A model generated the notes under the pieces. It was not told where the DNA came from. It worked only from the letters and a program-made list of their open reading frames with translations, and did no database searches. A DNA stretch of 64,000 bases from Zhengella sp020637775 (GTDB taxonomy: Bacteria; Pseudomonadota; Alphaproteobacteria; Rhizobiales; Rhizobiaceae), in assembly GCF_041397485.1 (NCBI RefSeq), contig NZ_JAWKWO010000003.1, forward strand, positions 186,001 to 250,000, read 5' to 3'. Shown here one piece after another: positions 53,095 to 62,404 of the stretch. The position numbers were made by a program, and so were the translations under genes. Positions within the stretch are counted from its first letter, which is position 1. Every line of letters begins with the position of its first letter.

Positions 53095-54297
53095 TCATGC
53101 CTGGCCGGTGCGCGCCAGGATGTCCCGAAACCACGCTGTTTGCGGATCAAACGGCTTTCCGCCGGCGATGCGGTCGAGTTCGATGGTTCTCAATTGGCCG
53201 CCATGGCCTTCGTCATGGCCGACGACACCGGATCGGCCTTCCAATGCGCTGGCAACCGCGTGGTCAACCATGCCCTTGATCAGATGCAGGTCATCCGCAT
53301 TGGCAGGCGCCGAGCGGGCATAGTAGCCGGATTTCTGTACCAGGGTCTTGTCGGCGCCGATCGACCGGGCAAAGCGGCTGGCAAACCACTCGCCGACATT
53401 TACCGAATCCAGCCGGACATGGCCAAAGGCATCGCGCTCCAAGGTTTCTCCACGTGCCTCACGCTCGGCCATGATCTCCCCGACACAGGCGCCCTCGGAA
53501 ACGAAAATGGTGGCATAGCCCGTATCGGCCATCGCCTTGGACAGGCGTTCGATCTCTGCATCGATCTCAAAGGGCATTTCCGGGATATAGACGGCTTCGA
53601 CATCCTTGAGCGAATGATTCATCATCAGGCCTTCGCAATAGGCCCGCCCTTCGATCCGTTCATTGTAGGCGCGCAGCGTGGCGGCGGTCAGCCAACCGCA
53701 ATGACGACCCATTATCTCATGAACGACAAATGTGTTCGGTGTTGCGCTTTGTTCATTTGAAACGTGATCGAAAAAACGCGCCCCGACCTGCGCCGCAGTC
53801 AGGGCGCCGAGCGATTGGCGAACGGGCGAAATGTCGTTGTCCACCGTCTTGGGCAGGCCCACGACCGTCATGTCGAAGCCATCGGCCTCGAGGTGCGCGG
53901 CCAGGTCGGCGGCGGTCGTGTTCGTGTCGTCGCCGCCGATGGTGTGGAGGATGGTCACGCCATCGGCTTCCAGACGCCGTGCCGCTGCATCCAGCGGATT
54001 TTCGCCTTTCCTGACGAGGCCACGCCTTTCGCAATCGGCTGCATTGGTCAGCTTCACCCGCGAATTGCCAATGGGCGAACCGCCATGATGCAGCAAGGCT
54101 CTGGCACTTTCGCGTATCTGAGGCGTTACCGGCAGGATGTCGCCCTTGAGCAGTCCGGTATAGCCGGAGCGGTAGGCTATGATCTCGATGTCCGGCGCTA
54201 TTTCGCTATACCTTTCGATGAGGCAGCCAACCGCTGCCGAGAGGCAGGGTGCGAGACCACCGGCCGTCAGGAGCGCGATTTTCTGCTTTGCAGGCAT
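53095..54297 (-). CDS. pfp: Pyrophosphate--fructose-6-phosphate 1-phosphotransferase
   Basis: A 400-residue PPi-dependent phosphofructokinase, catalysing reversible phosphorylation of fructose-6-phosphate at the expense of pyrophosphate. The PPi-type signatures GGDDT (121-125) and PKTVDND (149-155) replace the ATP-type GGDGS-like sequence. A LacI-type palindrome lies 31 bp upstream of the start. No other glycolytic genes flank it. It could run glycolysis or gluconeogenesis depending on PPi. Confidence 0.94.
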   Translation of the reverse strand: MPAKQKIALLTAGGLAPCLSAAVGCLIERYSEIAPDIEIIAYRSGYTGLLKGDILPVTPQIRESARALLHHGGSPIGNSRVKLTNAADCERRGLVRKGENPLDAAARRLEADGVTILHTIGGDDTNTTAADLAAHLEADGFDMTVVGLPKTVDNDISPVRQSLGALTAAQVGARFFDHVSNEQSATPNTFVVHEIMGRHCGWLTAATLRAYNERIEGRAYCEGLMMNHSLKDVEAVYIPEMPFEIDAEIERLSKAMADTGYATIFVSEGACVGEIMAEREARGETLERDAFGHVRLDSVNVGEWFASRFARSIGADKTLVQKSGYYARSAPANADDLHLIKGMVDHAVASALEGRSGVVGHDEGHGGQLRTIELDRIAGGKPFDPQTAWFRDILARTGQA

Positions 54298-54327
54298 GGG
54301 CCACTTCCATGGAAAAGCGAGTTTTTC

Positions 54328-54339
54328 TAAATCGATTTA
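54328..54339. promoter_or_regulatory. LacI-family-like operator upstream of pfp
   Basis: Perfect 12-bp palindrome TAAATCGATTTA with central CG, the symmetry typical of LacI/GalR-family operators, 31-42 bp upstream of the pfp start. The regulator is not in the window. Confidence 0.55.
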
Positions 54340-54391
54340 ATTTTAGGCGGAAACAGGCGTGTTGTCCATGGCTGCGCATGGGCGTTTCATC

Positions 54392-55117
54392 TCAGGCAAG
54401 GCCTTGCAGAAGAACTCCGACAACATAGGCGAGAGAGGAGGCCGCAGCCCCGATCAGCAATGTTTCCAAGGCGGAGCGCCACCAGGGCGCCAGCGACCAT
54501 CGCGATTTGGCCGCGCCAATGGCCAGAAAAACCATGCCTGTCATGACAATGGACACGAGGAAAGGATCTCCAAGGCCAAGCTCGAAAGCGAAAGGCAGAA
54601 GTGGGACCGCGCCACAAATGAGGAAAGCCAGAAATGTGACAGCCGCTGCCTTGAGGGGAGACGGGGCGACAGACGGCATGCCGTACTCGTCCGTCAGCAT
54701 GATATGAATCCAGGCTTCCTTGTCGGCTGTTACAGCGCTGACCGCTTCCTCGAGGGTCGTTCCGGCCAGACCTTTGGACGCGAGGATCTGTCGGACTTCC
54801 TCGCGCTCGCCTTCGGGGTCGAGCCGGATATGCTTCTTTTCGATTTCGCGGACACGGTCCATGTCGTCAAGGACCGTTTTCGTGCCGGAATAGTTGCCGG
54901 CCGCCATGGAAAAGCCGTCGGCCAGCAGATTGGCAAGCCCCAGGATGAGCACGATGCCCGAAGACAGTCCCGCCCCCTGGACGCCGGCGACAACGGCAAA
55001 TGTCGTTACGGATCCGTCTATGCCGCCATAGACGAAGTCACGCAGATAGGACGGCTTGCTGCCTTCTGCGAGCCGGTCGGCAATGGCCTTCGCTTCATGA
55101 CTGTGTTCGAGCTTCAT
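54392..55117 (-). CDS. VIT1/CCC1-family transporter
   Basis: A 241-residue membrane protein with the CCC1/VIT1 pattern: RDFVYGGIDGSVTTFAVVAG in helix 1 and NLLADGFSMAAGNYSGTKT in helix 2, a charged hydrophilic middle (about 85-145) with acidic residues, then three C-terminal helices. Family members move Fe2+ or Mn2+ out of the cytosol. Bacterial relatives often carry a rubrerythrin domain; this one does not. Flanked by pfp and the 5-oxoprolinase gene on the same strand. Confidence 0.88.
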   Translation of the reverse strand: MKLEHSHEAKAIADRLAEGSKPSYLRDFVYGGIDGSVTTFAVVAGVQGAGLSSGIVLILGLANLLADGFSMAAGNYSGTKTVLDDMDRVREIEKKHIRLDPEGEREEVRQILASKGLAGTTLEEAVSAVTADKEAWIHIMLTDEYGMPSVAPSPLKAAAVTFLAFLICGAVPLLPFAFELGLGDPFLVSIVMTGMVFLAIGAAKSRWSLAPWWRSALETLLIGAAASSLAYVVGVLLQGLA

Positions 55118-55193
55118 GTCGGCGCAACGCTACAGGCTTCCGGCCGTAAAAGACAGGCCGGAAACCAGGAACTTGAGACGTGGCACGCCGGCG

Positions 55194-58100
55194 TCATGCC
55201 TTGGCGTAACCGCCGCCAGTCGGAGTTGTCACGATGACGGCTTCGCCGGCTTTCAGAATCGTCTGGTCGCAGGCCTTGAGTGTCTCCACTGTTCCGTCCA
55301 GACGGCGGATTTCGGTTTTTCCGACCTGGCCCTCGCCACCCCCCGCGATGCCTTGCGGAGGCCGGTTGCGGTGCGATGACAGGATTGCGCAATCCATTTC
55401 CTCCAGGAAACGCAGGGTGCGGCGGGTGCCGTCTCCTGCATTCCATTTGCCCTTGCCGCCGGATCCTTGCCGGATGTGGAAATCCTCCAGCACGACGGGG
55501 AAGCGCAGTTCGAGGATCTCCGGATCGGTCAAGCGCGAGTTTGTCATATGGGTATGAACGCCGGAGGTGCCTGAAAATCCGCGTCCATCATTCATGACCC
55601 CTGCCGGCGAGCCGGAACAGATCGTTTCGTAGTATTGGTGCCGGTCATTGCCGAAGGTCAGGTTGTTCATCGTGCCCTGCGCATTGGCCAGCGCGCCCAT
55701 GGCGGCGAACAGGGCGTTGGTGACATGTTGCGACGTCTCGACATTGCCCGCTACAACGGCGGCCGGATAGGCGGGCTTGAGCATGCACCCGTCCGGGATG
55801 ATGATGTTGATCGGGCGAAGGCAGCCGGCGTTCATCGGTATATTGCCCTCGACCATGACGCGGAAGGCATAGAGAACGGCAGCGCGCGTGACAGGCTCCG
55901 GTGCGTTGAAATTGTTCTTCATGACCGGCGACGTTCCAGAGAAGTCAACCGTGGCTTCGCGCTTGTCGCGGTCGACCGTGATCCTGACGCAAATCGTCTG
56001 GCCGGTATCGGTCTCGTAGGCATATTCGCTGCGGTCGGGAAGGCGGGAGAGTACTTCGCGCACGGCTTCCGCCGCATTGTCCTGGACGTGCCCCATATAG
56101 GCTTCGACCACATCGAGGCCGAAATTGGCGACCATACGGCGCAATTCCGCCACTCCCTTCTCGTTGGCCGCGATCTGTGCCTTCAGGTCTGCGACATTCT
56201 GATGTGCATTGCGAACGGGGTAGGGGTGGTCCGTCAGCAGCGCGATCAGTTCCGCTTCCCGGAAACGCCCCCTTTCGACGAGCCGGAAATTGTCGATCAG
56301 GACGCCTTCCTCATCCACCGTGGTGGCCAGTGGCGTCATTGATCCCGGAGCCGAGCCTCCGACATCGGCATGGTGTCCGCGCGACGCCGCCCAGAACAGA
56401 ACCGTTTCGCCTGCATCATCGAAGACCGGTGTCACCACCGTGATGTCGGGTAGATGGGTGCCGCCATTGTAGGGCGCATTGAGGGCGAAGACATCGCCGG
56501 GATGGATGTCGCCCTCGTTCAGCCTGATGATCGTTTCCACCGAACGATCCATCGAACCAAGGTGCACGGGCATGTGCGGAGCATTCGCCACCAGGGCGCC
56601 GGTGCGGTCGAACACGGCGCAGGAGAAGTCCAGCCGCTCCTTGATGTTCACCGAGTAGGCCGTGTTTTGCAGTGTCACGCCCATCTGTTCGGCAATCGAC
56701 ATGAAGAGGTTGTTGAAGACCTCCAGCAGGATCGGGTCGGCGCCCTTGCCGTCGGCGCCGGTGGTGCCGATCGCCGCCATGCGCTCCAGACGCTCGACAC
56801 GGCGCAGCAGCACGTGGTCGCGTGTCGTGATCTCCGCCTGCCAGCCCGGTTCAATGACGATCGTCTGATTGGGTTCGATGATGAGGGCGGGGCCTTTCAG
56901 GCGCGCGCCTGGCGTCATCGTTTCCCGGCGAACCAGGGCTGCCTCATGCCATTTTCCGCCGGAGAAAAGCTTGCGTATCTCGGCCGGTTCTGCGTCATGG
57001 GGGGATGCGTCGTGCTCGTGTTCAATACTGCCTGGATCGCGGATGTCCATGGCTTCGAGCGACAGGCTTTCGATGATGAGCGGCTTGTCATCATAGATGA
57101 AACCGAACTGCGCCTTGTGCGCTGCCTCGAATTCGCTTTTTGCCTGTTCGGCGGAGAAAGCCGAGAAATCAACCGGCAGTGTCGTGTCCGTACCGTCATA
57201 GCGAACTTGCAGGACCGGACGCCAGCCGATGGCGTCCTCCGGGATGCTCTGGCCGGCAAGCTCGCCATAGACCTGCTTGCGCAGGTGTTCGGCGGTCATG
57301 CGGATATCGGTCACGGCGGCAGCGTCCAGGCGCTTCAGGATTGCTTGCTGGCGTGAGGCGAAGACGGCAGCCAGACCGATACCATAGGCAGACAACAACC
57401 CGGACAGCGGGTGAATGAGAACGGATTCCATGCCCAGGGCATCGGCAACCATGCATGCGTGCTGACCGCCTGCGCCGCCAAAGCAGTTCAACAGGTATTT
57501 GGTCACGTCATAGCCGCGCTGGACCGAGATCTTCTTGATCGCGTTGGCCATGTTTTCAACCGCGATGGTGATAAAACCCTCGGCCACCTCCTCGGGTGTT
57601 TTCCCGTCTCCGGCCTGTCCGGCGAGTTCGGAAAACCTTCGCGCGACGATGTCGCGATCCAGCGGCTGGTCCTGGTTCGGGCCGAAAATGGCAGGGAACT
57701 GGTCCGGCTGCAGCTTGCCCAGCATGACATTGGCATCGGTCACGGCCAGCGGACCGCCGCGCCGATAGCTGGCCGGGCCGGGATTGGCACCGGCGGAATC
57801 GGGGCCGGCCTGGAAGCGTCCCTGATCGAAGTGCAGAACCGAACCGCCGCCGGCGGCGACCGTGTGGATGCGCATCATCGGAGCGCGGATGCGCACGCCT
57901 GCCACCTCGGTATCGAATGCGCGCTCGTAGTCGCCGTCATAGTGGGCCACATCTGTCGATGTACCGCCCATGTCGAAGCCGATTACCCTTTCAAACCCGG
58001 CAAGACGCGCGGTCTCCACCATGCCGACCACCCCGCCAGCCGGGCCCGACAGAATGGCATCCTTGCCCTGGAAGAGGTCGGCTGCCGTCAGTCCACCCGA

Positions 58101-58865
58101 CGACATCATGAACATCAGGCGCGGCTTGTCCGGGTCGGGCGCCGTTTCGGGATCGCCATCAATGTCGGCACCCAGTTCATCCGCGACCTGGCGGACATAG
58201 CGGCTCAGGATCGGCGTCAGATAGGCGTCGACCACCGTGGTGTCACCGCGCCCGACGAACTTGACCAGCGGTGATACCAAGTGACTAACAGAAACCTGTC
58301 CGAAACCCATGTTCCACGCGGCGCTGGCGGCCATCAGTTCATGGGCGGGATAGTTCCAGGCATGCATGAAGCAGATGGCCACGGAATCGATGCCGCTGTC
58401 CCGGATCCGCTGAAGCGCCGCGTTGATCGGCTCGACCTGAGGCATGGTCTCCACCGTGCCGTCGGCCAGCATGCGCTCATCGATCTCCACGACCTGTTCA
58501 TAGAGCTGTTCGGGAAGCACGATCTCCTTGGCGAAGATGTCCGGCCTTGCCTGATAGGCTATGCGCAGGGCGTCGCGAAATCCCTTCGTCACCAGTAACG
58601 CCACCCTGTCGCCCTTGCGTTCGAGCAGGGCGTTGGTTGCCACTGTCGTGCCCATCTTCACGTCGTCAATGCGGCCGGAGGGAATCGGCTCGCCTGCCTT
58701 CAGGCCGAGAAGGTCGCGAATGCCCTGAATGGCGGCGTCGCGATAGGCTTCCGGATTTTCGGAAAGCAGTTTGCGCGGATGCAATGATCCATCCGGCGCC
58801 CGTCCGATAATGTCGGTAAACGTGCCGCCGCGATCGATCCAGAAATCCCACTTGCCTTCGGTCAT
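55194..58865 (-). CDS. 5-oxoprolinase (ATP-hydrolysing), full-length HyuA-HyuB fusion
   Basis: A 1223-residue single-chain enzyme. The N-terminal ATPase-like half (HyuA; FWIDRGGTFTDIIG, GFDMGGTSTDVAHYDG, GAGGQHACMVADALGM) is followed from about residue 700 by the HyuB half (NNLFMSIAEQMGVTLQNTA, LPDITVVTPVF). Full length matches eukaryotic OPLAH, which opens 5-oxoproline to glutamate with ATP. N-methylhydantoinase-type activity is an alternative. GGGGAAAACGGAC precedes ATG 58865. The divergent MarR gene probably controls it. Confidence 0.88.
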   Translation of the reverse strand: MTEGKWDFWIDRGGTFTDIIGRAPDGSLHPRKLLSENPEAYRDAAIQGIRDLLGLKAGEPIPSGRIDDVKMGTTVATNALLERKGDRVALLVTKGFRDALRIAYQARPDIFAKEIVLPEQLYEQVVEIDERMLADGTVETMPQVEPINAALQRIRDSGIDSVAICFMHAWNYPAHELMAASAAWNMGFGQVSVSHLVSPLVKFVGRGDTTVVDAYLTPILSRYVRQVADELGADIDGDPETAPDPDKPRLMFMMSSGGLTAADLFQGKDAILSGPAGGVVGMVETARLAGFERVIGFDMGGTSTDVAHYDGDYERAFDTEVAGVRIRAPMMRIHTVAAGGGSVLHFDQGRFQAGPDSAGANPGPASYRRGGPLAVTDANVMLGKLQPDQFPAIFGPNQDQPLDRDIVARRFSELAGQAGDGKTPEEVAEGFITIAVENMANAIKKISVQRGYDVTKYLLNCFGGAGGQHACMVADALGMESVLIHPLSGLLSAYGIGLAAVFASRQQAILKRLDAAAVTDIRMTAEHLRKQVYGELAGQSIPEDAIGWRPVLQVRYDGTDTTLPVDFSAFSAEQAKSEFEAAHKAQFGFIYDDKPLIIESLSLEAMDIRDPGSIEHEHDASPHDAEPAEIRKLFSGGKWHEAALVRRETMTPGARLKGPALIIEPNQTIVIEPGWQAEITTRDHVLLRRVERLERMAAIGTTGADGKGADPILLEVFNNLFMSIAEQMGVTLQNTAYSVNIKERLDFSCAVFDRTGALVANAPHMPVHLGSMDRSVETIIRLNEGDIHPGDVFALNAPYNGGTHLPDITVVTPVFDDAGETVLFWAASRGHHADVGGSAPGSMTPLATTVDEEGVLIDNFRLVERGRFREAELIALLTDHPYPVRNAHQNVADLKAQIAANEKGVAELRRMVANFGLDVVEAYMGHVQDNAAEAVREVLSRLPDRSEYAYETDTGQTICVRITVDRDKREATVDFSGTSPVMKNNFNAPEPVTRAAVLYAFRVMVEGNIPMNAGCLRPINIIIPDGCMLKPAYPAAVVAGNVETSQHVTNALFAAMGALANAQGTMNNLTFGNDRHQYYETICSGSPAGVMNDGRGFSGTSGVHTHMTNSRLTDPEILELRFPVVLEDFHIRQGSGGKGKWNAGDGTRRTLRFLEEMDCAILSSHRNRPPQGIAGGGEGQVGKTEIRRLDGTVETLKACDQTILKAGEAVIVTTPTGGGYAKA

Positions 58866-58947
58866 GTCCGTTTTCCCCAATCTCGTCTCGCACAGGAGGA
58901 GCATTGCATCATGGTTCCGAATAGGTCACGATGAATGGATTATGTCA

Positions 58948-58973
58948 ACGATATATCGATAAAATATCATCGT
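58948..58973. promoter_or_regulatory. Putative MarR operator
   Basis: CGATATATCG (58949-58958) is a perfect palindrome, and ACGAT at 58948 is mirrored by ATATCATCGT at 58964-58973. It lies in the gap between the divergent 5-oxoprolinase and MarR genes, so it may control both. Confidence 0.5.
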
Positions 58974-59011
58974 AGATGCTGTTGATGCAGAGAGAAAAGG
59001 AGCGTTTTGCC

Positions 59012-59518
59012 ATGGTTTCCCGACCTGTCGTTTCGGCTGCTCATCTTGCCGACGGGGCCATGCCGGCCCTGTCAGAGATGGAATTCGCGCTTGTGATCCA
59101 GACGAATGCCTATCACCGGTGGATCGCCCGCTGCATGGCGGCCGCAGGGGGCGAGGGCCTTTCCGCCATGGAAGTCCAGATCCTGCATGCCGTCAACCAT
59201 CGCGCCCGTGACAAGAGCCTGGGCGAATTGACAATGATGTTCAATATCGAGGACACCCATGTCGTCACCTATGCGCTGAAGAAGCTGGAGGGCCAGAAGC
59301 TTGTCGAGGCCGGACGGCGCGGCAAGGAGAAGACGGTACGGATCACCAGTTCTGGCGAAGCGCTTTGCCTCAAATACCGCGATGTGCGTGAGGCGCTGCT
59401 CGTGGACGGCATGAAACAGCTCGGGCTCGACGAGAAACGCCTTGCGGAACTGGCCGCGCTGATGCGGGTCCTGTCGGGTCAGTATGACCAGGCGGCGCGT
59501 GCGGCGGCAAGCATGTAG
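59012..59518 (+). CDS. MarR-family transcriptional regulator
   Basis: A 168-residue winged-helix regulator: LSAMEVQILHAVNHRARDKS begins the DNA-binding domain, with the recognition helix EDTHVVTYALKKLEGQKLVEAGRRGKEK following. ATG 59012 is preferred because AAGGAG lies ten bases upstream; the frame also opens at 58976. It is divergent from the 5-oxoprolinase gene and the palindrome between them is a plausible target. Ligand unknown; an oxoproline-related metabolite would fit. Confidence 0.85.
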   Translation: MVSRPVVSAAHLADGAMPALSEMEFALVIQTNAYHRWIARCMAAAGGEGLSAMEVQILHAVNHRARDKSLGELTMMFNIEDTHVVTYALKKLEGQKLVEAGRRGKEKTVRITSSGEALCLKYRDVREALLVDGMKQLGLDEKRLAELAALMRVLSGQYDQAARAAASM

Positions 59519-59609
59519 GCGGTCCATGGGCAGGCACTTTGTTTGCGTGCCGGCAAAGTTTGAAAAAAGTTCACTTTCGTTCGGGCGCCCGATTGAATAA
59601 ACATGGATC

Positions 59610-60320
59610 ATGTCGCTCTGGACCGATCTTGGCGCCCTGTTCACACGCGCATCGAACCGCGCCTTTTCCGGCGTCGTCGAAGCGGTGCGCACCGTGTTCG
59701 AGGGCGATCCGGAGACCCGACGCCGTGTCGCCTTCTCGATCGCGATGATCGCCCTGTCGGCGAAGATGGCCAAGGCCGACGGTGTGGTGACGCAGGATGA
59801 AATCCGCGCCTTTCAGCAAATCTTTCACGTGCCGGAAGGCGAACGGCGCAATGTCTCCCGGCTCTACGACCTGGCCAAGCGTGACGTGGCGGGCTACGAG
59901 GTCTACGCGCGCCAGATGACAAACCTGTGCGGCAGCGGCGAGCCGGGTTGCCCGGTCATGGAAGACATCCTCGACGGTCTTTTCCACATCGCAAAGGCGG
60001 ATGGGGTCGTGCATGAAAGCGAGATGGATTTCCTGGAGCGGGTCTCCACGATCTTCGGCTTTGACGAGCACGGCTTCCGCCGGATTTCATCGCGTCATGT
60101 CGATCTGGGGGAGAGCGACCCCTATACCGTTCTCGGCCTTCGCAGGGGGGCAACCTTTGCCGAGGTACGTGCCCGCTATCGCGATCTCGTGCGCGAAAAC
60201 CACCCGGACAGGCTGGTGGCGCGTGGCGTTCCCGAGGAATTCATCGTGATCGCGCATGACCGAATGGCTGCCATCAACGCCGCTTACGCGGCAATCGAGA
60301 AGGAATTTGCTGCGGCATGA
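59610..60320 (+). CDS. TerB/DnaJ-domain protein (DjlA-like)
   Basis: A 236-residue cytoplasmic co-chaperone-like protein. The TerB region (about 40-155) holds two acidic helix motifs (AKMAKADGVVTQDEIRAF; FHIAKADGVVHESEMDFL). The C-terminal J domain contains the essential His-Pro-Asp in ENHPDRLVARG. Unlike E. coli DjlA it has no N-terminal membrane helix. Its stop overlaps the amidase start by four bases (ATGA). The gene pair upstream of rnpB and mraZ is a familiar Rhizobiales arrangement. Confidence 0.92.
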   Translation: MSLWTDLGALFTRASNRAFSGVVEAVRTVFEGDPETRRRVAFSIAMIALSAKMAKADGVVTQDEIRAFQQIFHVPEGERRNVSRLYDLAKRDVAGYEVYARQMTNLCGSGEPGCPVMEDILDGLFHIAKADGVVHESEMDFLERVSTIFGFDEHGFRRISSRHVDLGESDPYTVLGLRRGATFAEVRARYRDLVRENHPDRLVARGVPEEFIVIAHDRMAAINAAYAAIEKEFAAA

Positions 60321-61081
60321 CGGGCTTCAGGCCAGATCATGCCGGGGCCGAGGTGCGAACCTCGCCGAATTTCGGACCACGGCGGGATGGCAAGGGCCCG
60401 GTGATCCTTCTGCTGCACTATACGGGCATGGAAACCGGCGAGGCCGCCGAGAGCTGGCTCTGCAATCCGGAAAGCAATGTCTCTTGCCATTATCTCGTTC
60501 ACGAGGATGGCCGCGTGGTCCAGATGGTTCGCGAAAGCGACCGGGCCTGGCATGCCGGCAAGGCGAGGTGGGCAGGGGAAACCGACATCAACTCTGTCTC
60601 GATCGGCATCGAGATCGTCAATCCGGGCCATGCCGGCGGCATGCCTGATTTTCCCGCAGCGCAAATCGATGCCGTGGTTGCGCTGGCTGGCGACATCATG
60701 GCGCGCCATTCCATGCAACCGCAGAATGTTCTCGCACATTCCGACGTCGCTCCGGGTCGCAAATGCGATCCGGGCGAGCGGTTTCCATGGGAACGGCTGG
60801 CTGCTGCGGGCCTTTGCATCCATGTCGATCCGGCTCCTTTCAAGGAGGGGGAAACCTTGATGCCTGACGACAAGAGCGAGGCTGTGGAGACGTTGCAGTC
60901 CATGCTTGCCCTTGTTGGTTACGGGATCGATATCAACGGAACCTATGACGCGCATACCAAGGCCTGTGTCGCCGCCTTCCAGCGCCGGTACCGCCCATGC
61001 CGGGTCGACGGTCTTGCCGACACGTCGACTGTCGAAACGCTCAACGCCCTGATTGCCAGGCTTCCGGACGTTTTTACCTGA
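60317..61081 (+). CDS. N-acetylmuramoyl-L-alanine amidase with peptidoglycan-binding domain
   Basis: A 254-residue Amidase_2 enzyme. Zinc ligands: His of LLLHYTGM and the AHSDVAPGRKCDPG His/Asp region; core SVSIGIEIVNPGHAG. The last 65 residues form a PG_binding_1 domain (VETLQSMLALVGYGIDINGT). There is no obvious signal peptide, so export or an anhydro-muropeptide recycling role (AmpD/AmiD-like) remains open. Overlaps the TerB/DnaJ stop. Confidence 0.92.
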   Translation: MTGFRPDHAGAEVRTSPNFGPRRDGKGPVILLLHYTGMETGEAAESWLCNPESNVSCHYLVHEDGRVVQMVRESDRAWHAGKARWAGETDINSVSIGIEIVNPGHAGGMPDFPAAQIDAVVALAGDIMARHSMQPQNVLAHSDVAPGRKCDPGERFPWERLAAAGLCIHVDPAPFKEGETLMPDDKSEAVETLQSMLALVGYGIDINGTYDAHTKACVAAFQRRYRPCRVDGLADTSTVETLNALIARLPDVFT

Positions 61082-61282
61082 GCCTTCCAGTGCCTTTGCT
61101 GCATTGCGAAACAAACTGTCGCGAAACGTGATTGGACGCGCCTTACTGGAGCCGCTTCCTCCGGTCAGAACCCCGGCATGAAAGGTCGAGCGGCGTGACC
61201 GCCCCTTTTCATCGACAGGAGTAGAAGAACAAGGGCAGCTGGCGAGGATATGCTGGCGCCAGACCAACCAAATCGGGGTATC

Positions 61283-61861
61283 ATGAACAGACTGAACATT
61301 GCCGCGGCGGCTTTTGCTGCCGGGATAGCGATCCTTGTTGCAATTCCGCAGGCCTCAGCCGAATCCGATCGGCCCATTGCATCCCACTACCAGAATGCCG
61401 GAGCGGTGGACCGCAACGCCAAGACCTCATCGGTGAAGCGGACATCGAAGGAAACGAGCCACGAAGTGACGGCTGGTTATGCCAAGCCTGTCACCGGGCA
61501 GAAATATTCAGCGCTGATCAACCGCTATGCGAATGAATATGGCGTGGCCTCGAACCTGGCACACGCGGTTGTCCGCGTCGAGAGCAATTTCCGTGCGAAT
61601 GCACGTGGTGCAGCCGGCGAGATCGGCCTGATGCAATTGAAACCGGCGACCGCGCGCATGATGGGGTATCGCGGCTCGACCAAGGGTCTCTATCATCCGG
61701 AAACGAACATCAAGTTCGGAATGAAATATCTGGCCAAGGCCCAGAAACTCGGCGGCGGTTCGTTGTGCCGGACGATCCTGAAATACAATGCCGGCCATGG
61801 GGCAAAGCGCATGAACCCGATCTCGGCCAACTATTGCGCCAAGGTCAAGCGCTACCTTTGA
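61283..61861 (+). CDS. Lytic murein transglycosylase, SLT domain
   Basis: A 192-residue secreted enzyme. Signal peptide is residues 1-26 (cleaved after AIPQASA). The SLT fold has the catalytic Glu in VVRVESNFR and the GLMQLKPATARMMG motif; family features continue with NIKFGMKYL and YNAGHG. It makes 1,6-anhydro-muropeptides. Start 61283 is chosen for its signal peptide and GGGG site; an ATG at 61250 gives a longer, less plausible leader. Closes with a strong terminator. Confidence 0.92.
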   Translation: MNRLNIAAAAFAAGIAILVAIPQASAESDRPIASHYQNAGAVDRNAKTSSVKRTSKETSHEVTAGYAKPVTGQKYSALINRYANEYGVASNLAHAVVRVESNFRANARGAAGEIGLMQLKPATARMMGYRGSTKGLYHPETNIKFGMKYLAKAQKLGGGSLCRTILKYNAGHGAKRMNPISANYCAKVKRYL

Positions 61862-61888
61862 GCCTTTGATGGCTAGCAACGGGCAAGG

Positions 61889-61918
61889 CCCGCCGGTTTC
61901 CCGCCGGCGGGTTTTTTT
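61889..61918 (+). terminator. Terminator after lytic transglycosylase
   Basis: CCCGCCGG / CCGGCGGG 8-bp stem (61889-61896, 61904-61911), loop of seven, then seven T. About 27 bp after the stop and upstream of rnpB. Confidence 0.92.
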
Positions 61919-61954
61919 CTTGGAACCGGGCGCCCAAGCGGATATTGAACGGGA

Positions 61955-62392
61955 GTCAGCTGGCCGGGCGGCCGCGGTTGCAAGTGCCGAAAGGCCGCAA
62001 TCGAGGAAAGTCCGGGCTCCACGGAAACACGGTGCCGGGCAACGCCCGGCGGGGGAAACCCCAGGGAAAGCGCCACAGAAAGCAAACCGCCCCGCCTGCA
62101 TTCCGGCTCAACCGCTCCTGCGCGGTCAATCGAGCCTGAATGCTGGCGGGGCAAGGGTGAAAGGGTGGGGTAAGAGCCCACCGCGCGGGCAGCAATGTCG
62201 GCGGCACGGCAAGCCCCACCGGGAGCAAGACCGAATAGGGACGATGCGGCGAAAGCCAGGGCTGTTTCCGGCCCCAGTCGTCCGGGTTGGTTGCTTGAGG
62301 CGTCCGGCAACGGGCGTCCCAGAGGAATGGTCGCCACGTCCATGCTCTCGCGGGCATGGGCCATACAGAACCCGGCTTACAGGCCGGCTGAC
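61955..62392 (+). ncRNA. rnpB: RNase P RNA, bacterial class A
   Basis: Catalytic RNA of tRNA 5' processing, about 438 nt. The P1 stem pairs GTCAGC at 61955-61960 with GCTGAC at 62387-62392. Universal core elements are present: GAGGAAAGTCCGGGCTCC (62002-62019), GAAACCCCAGGGAAAGCGCCACAGA, AAGGGTGAAA, GTAAGAGCCCACC and ACAGAACCCGGCTTACAGG. A T-run follows. Open reading frames across the region are artefacts. Confidence 0.96.
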
Positions 62393-62404
62393 ATTTTTCC
62401 CTCG

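Noticed and set aside
57411..58274. 287-codon plus-strand open frame inside the 5-oxoprolinase gene
   Set aside because: Opposite strand of the ATPase half, which has all hallmark motifs.
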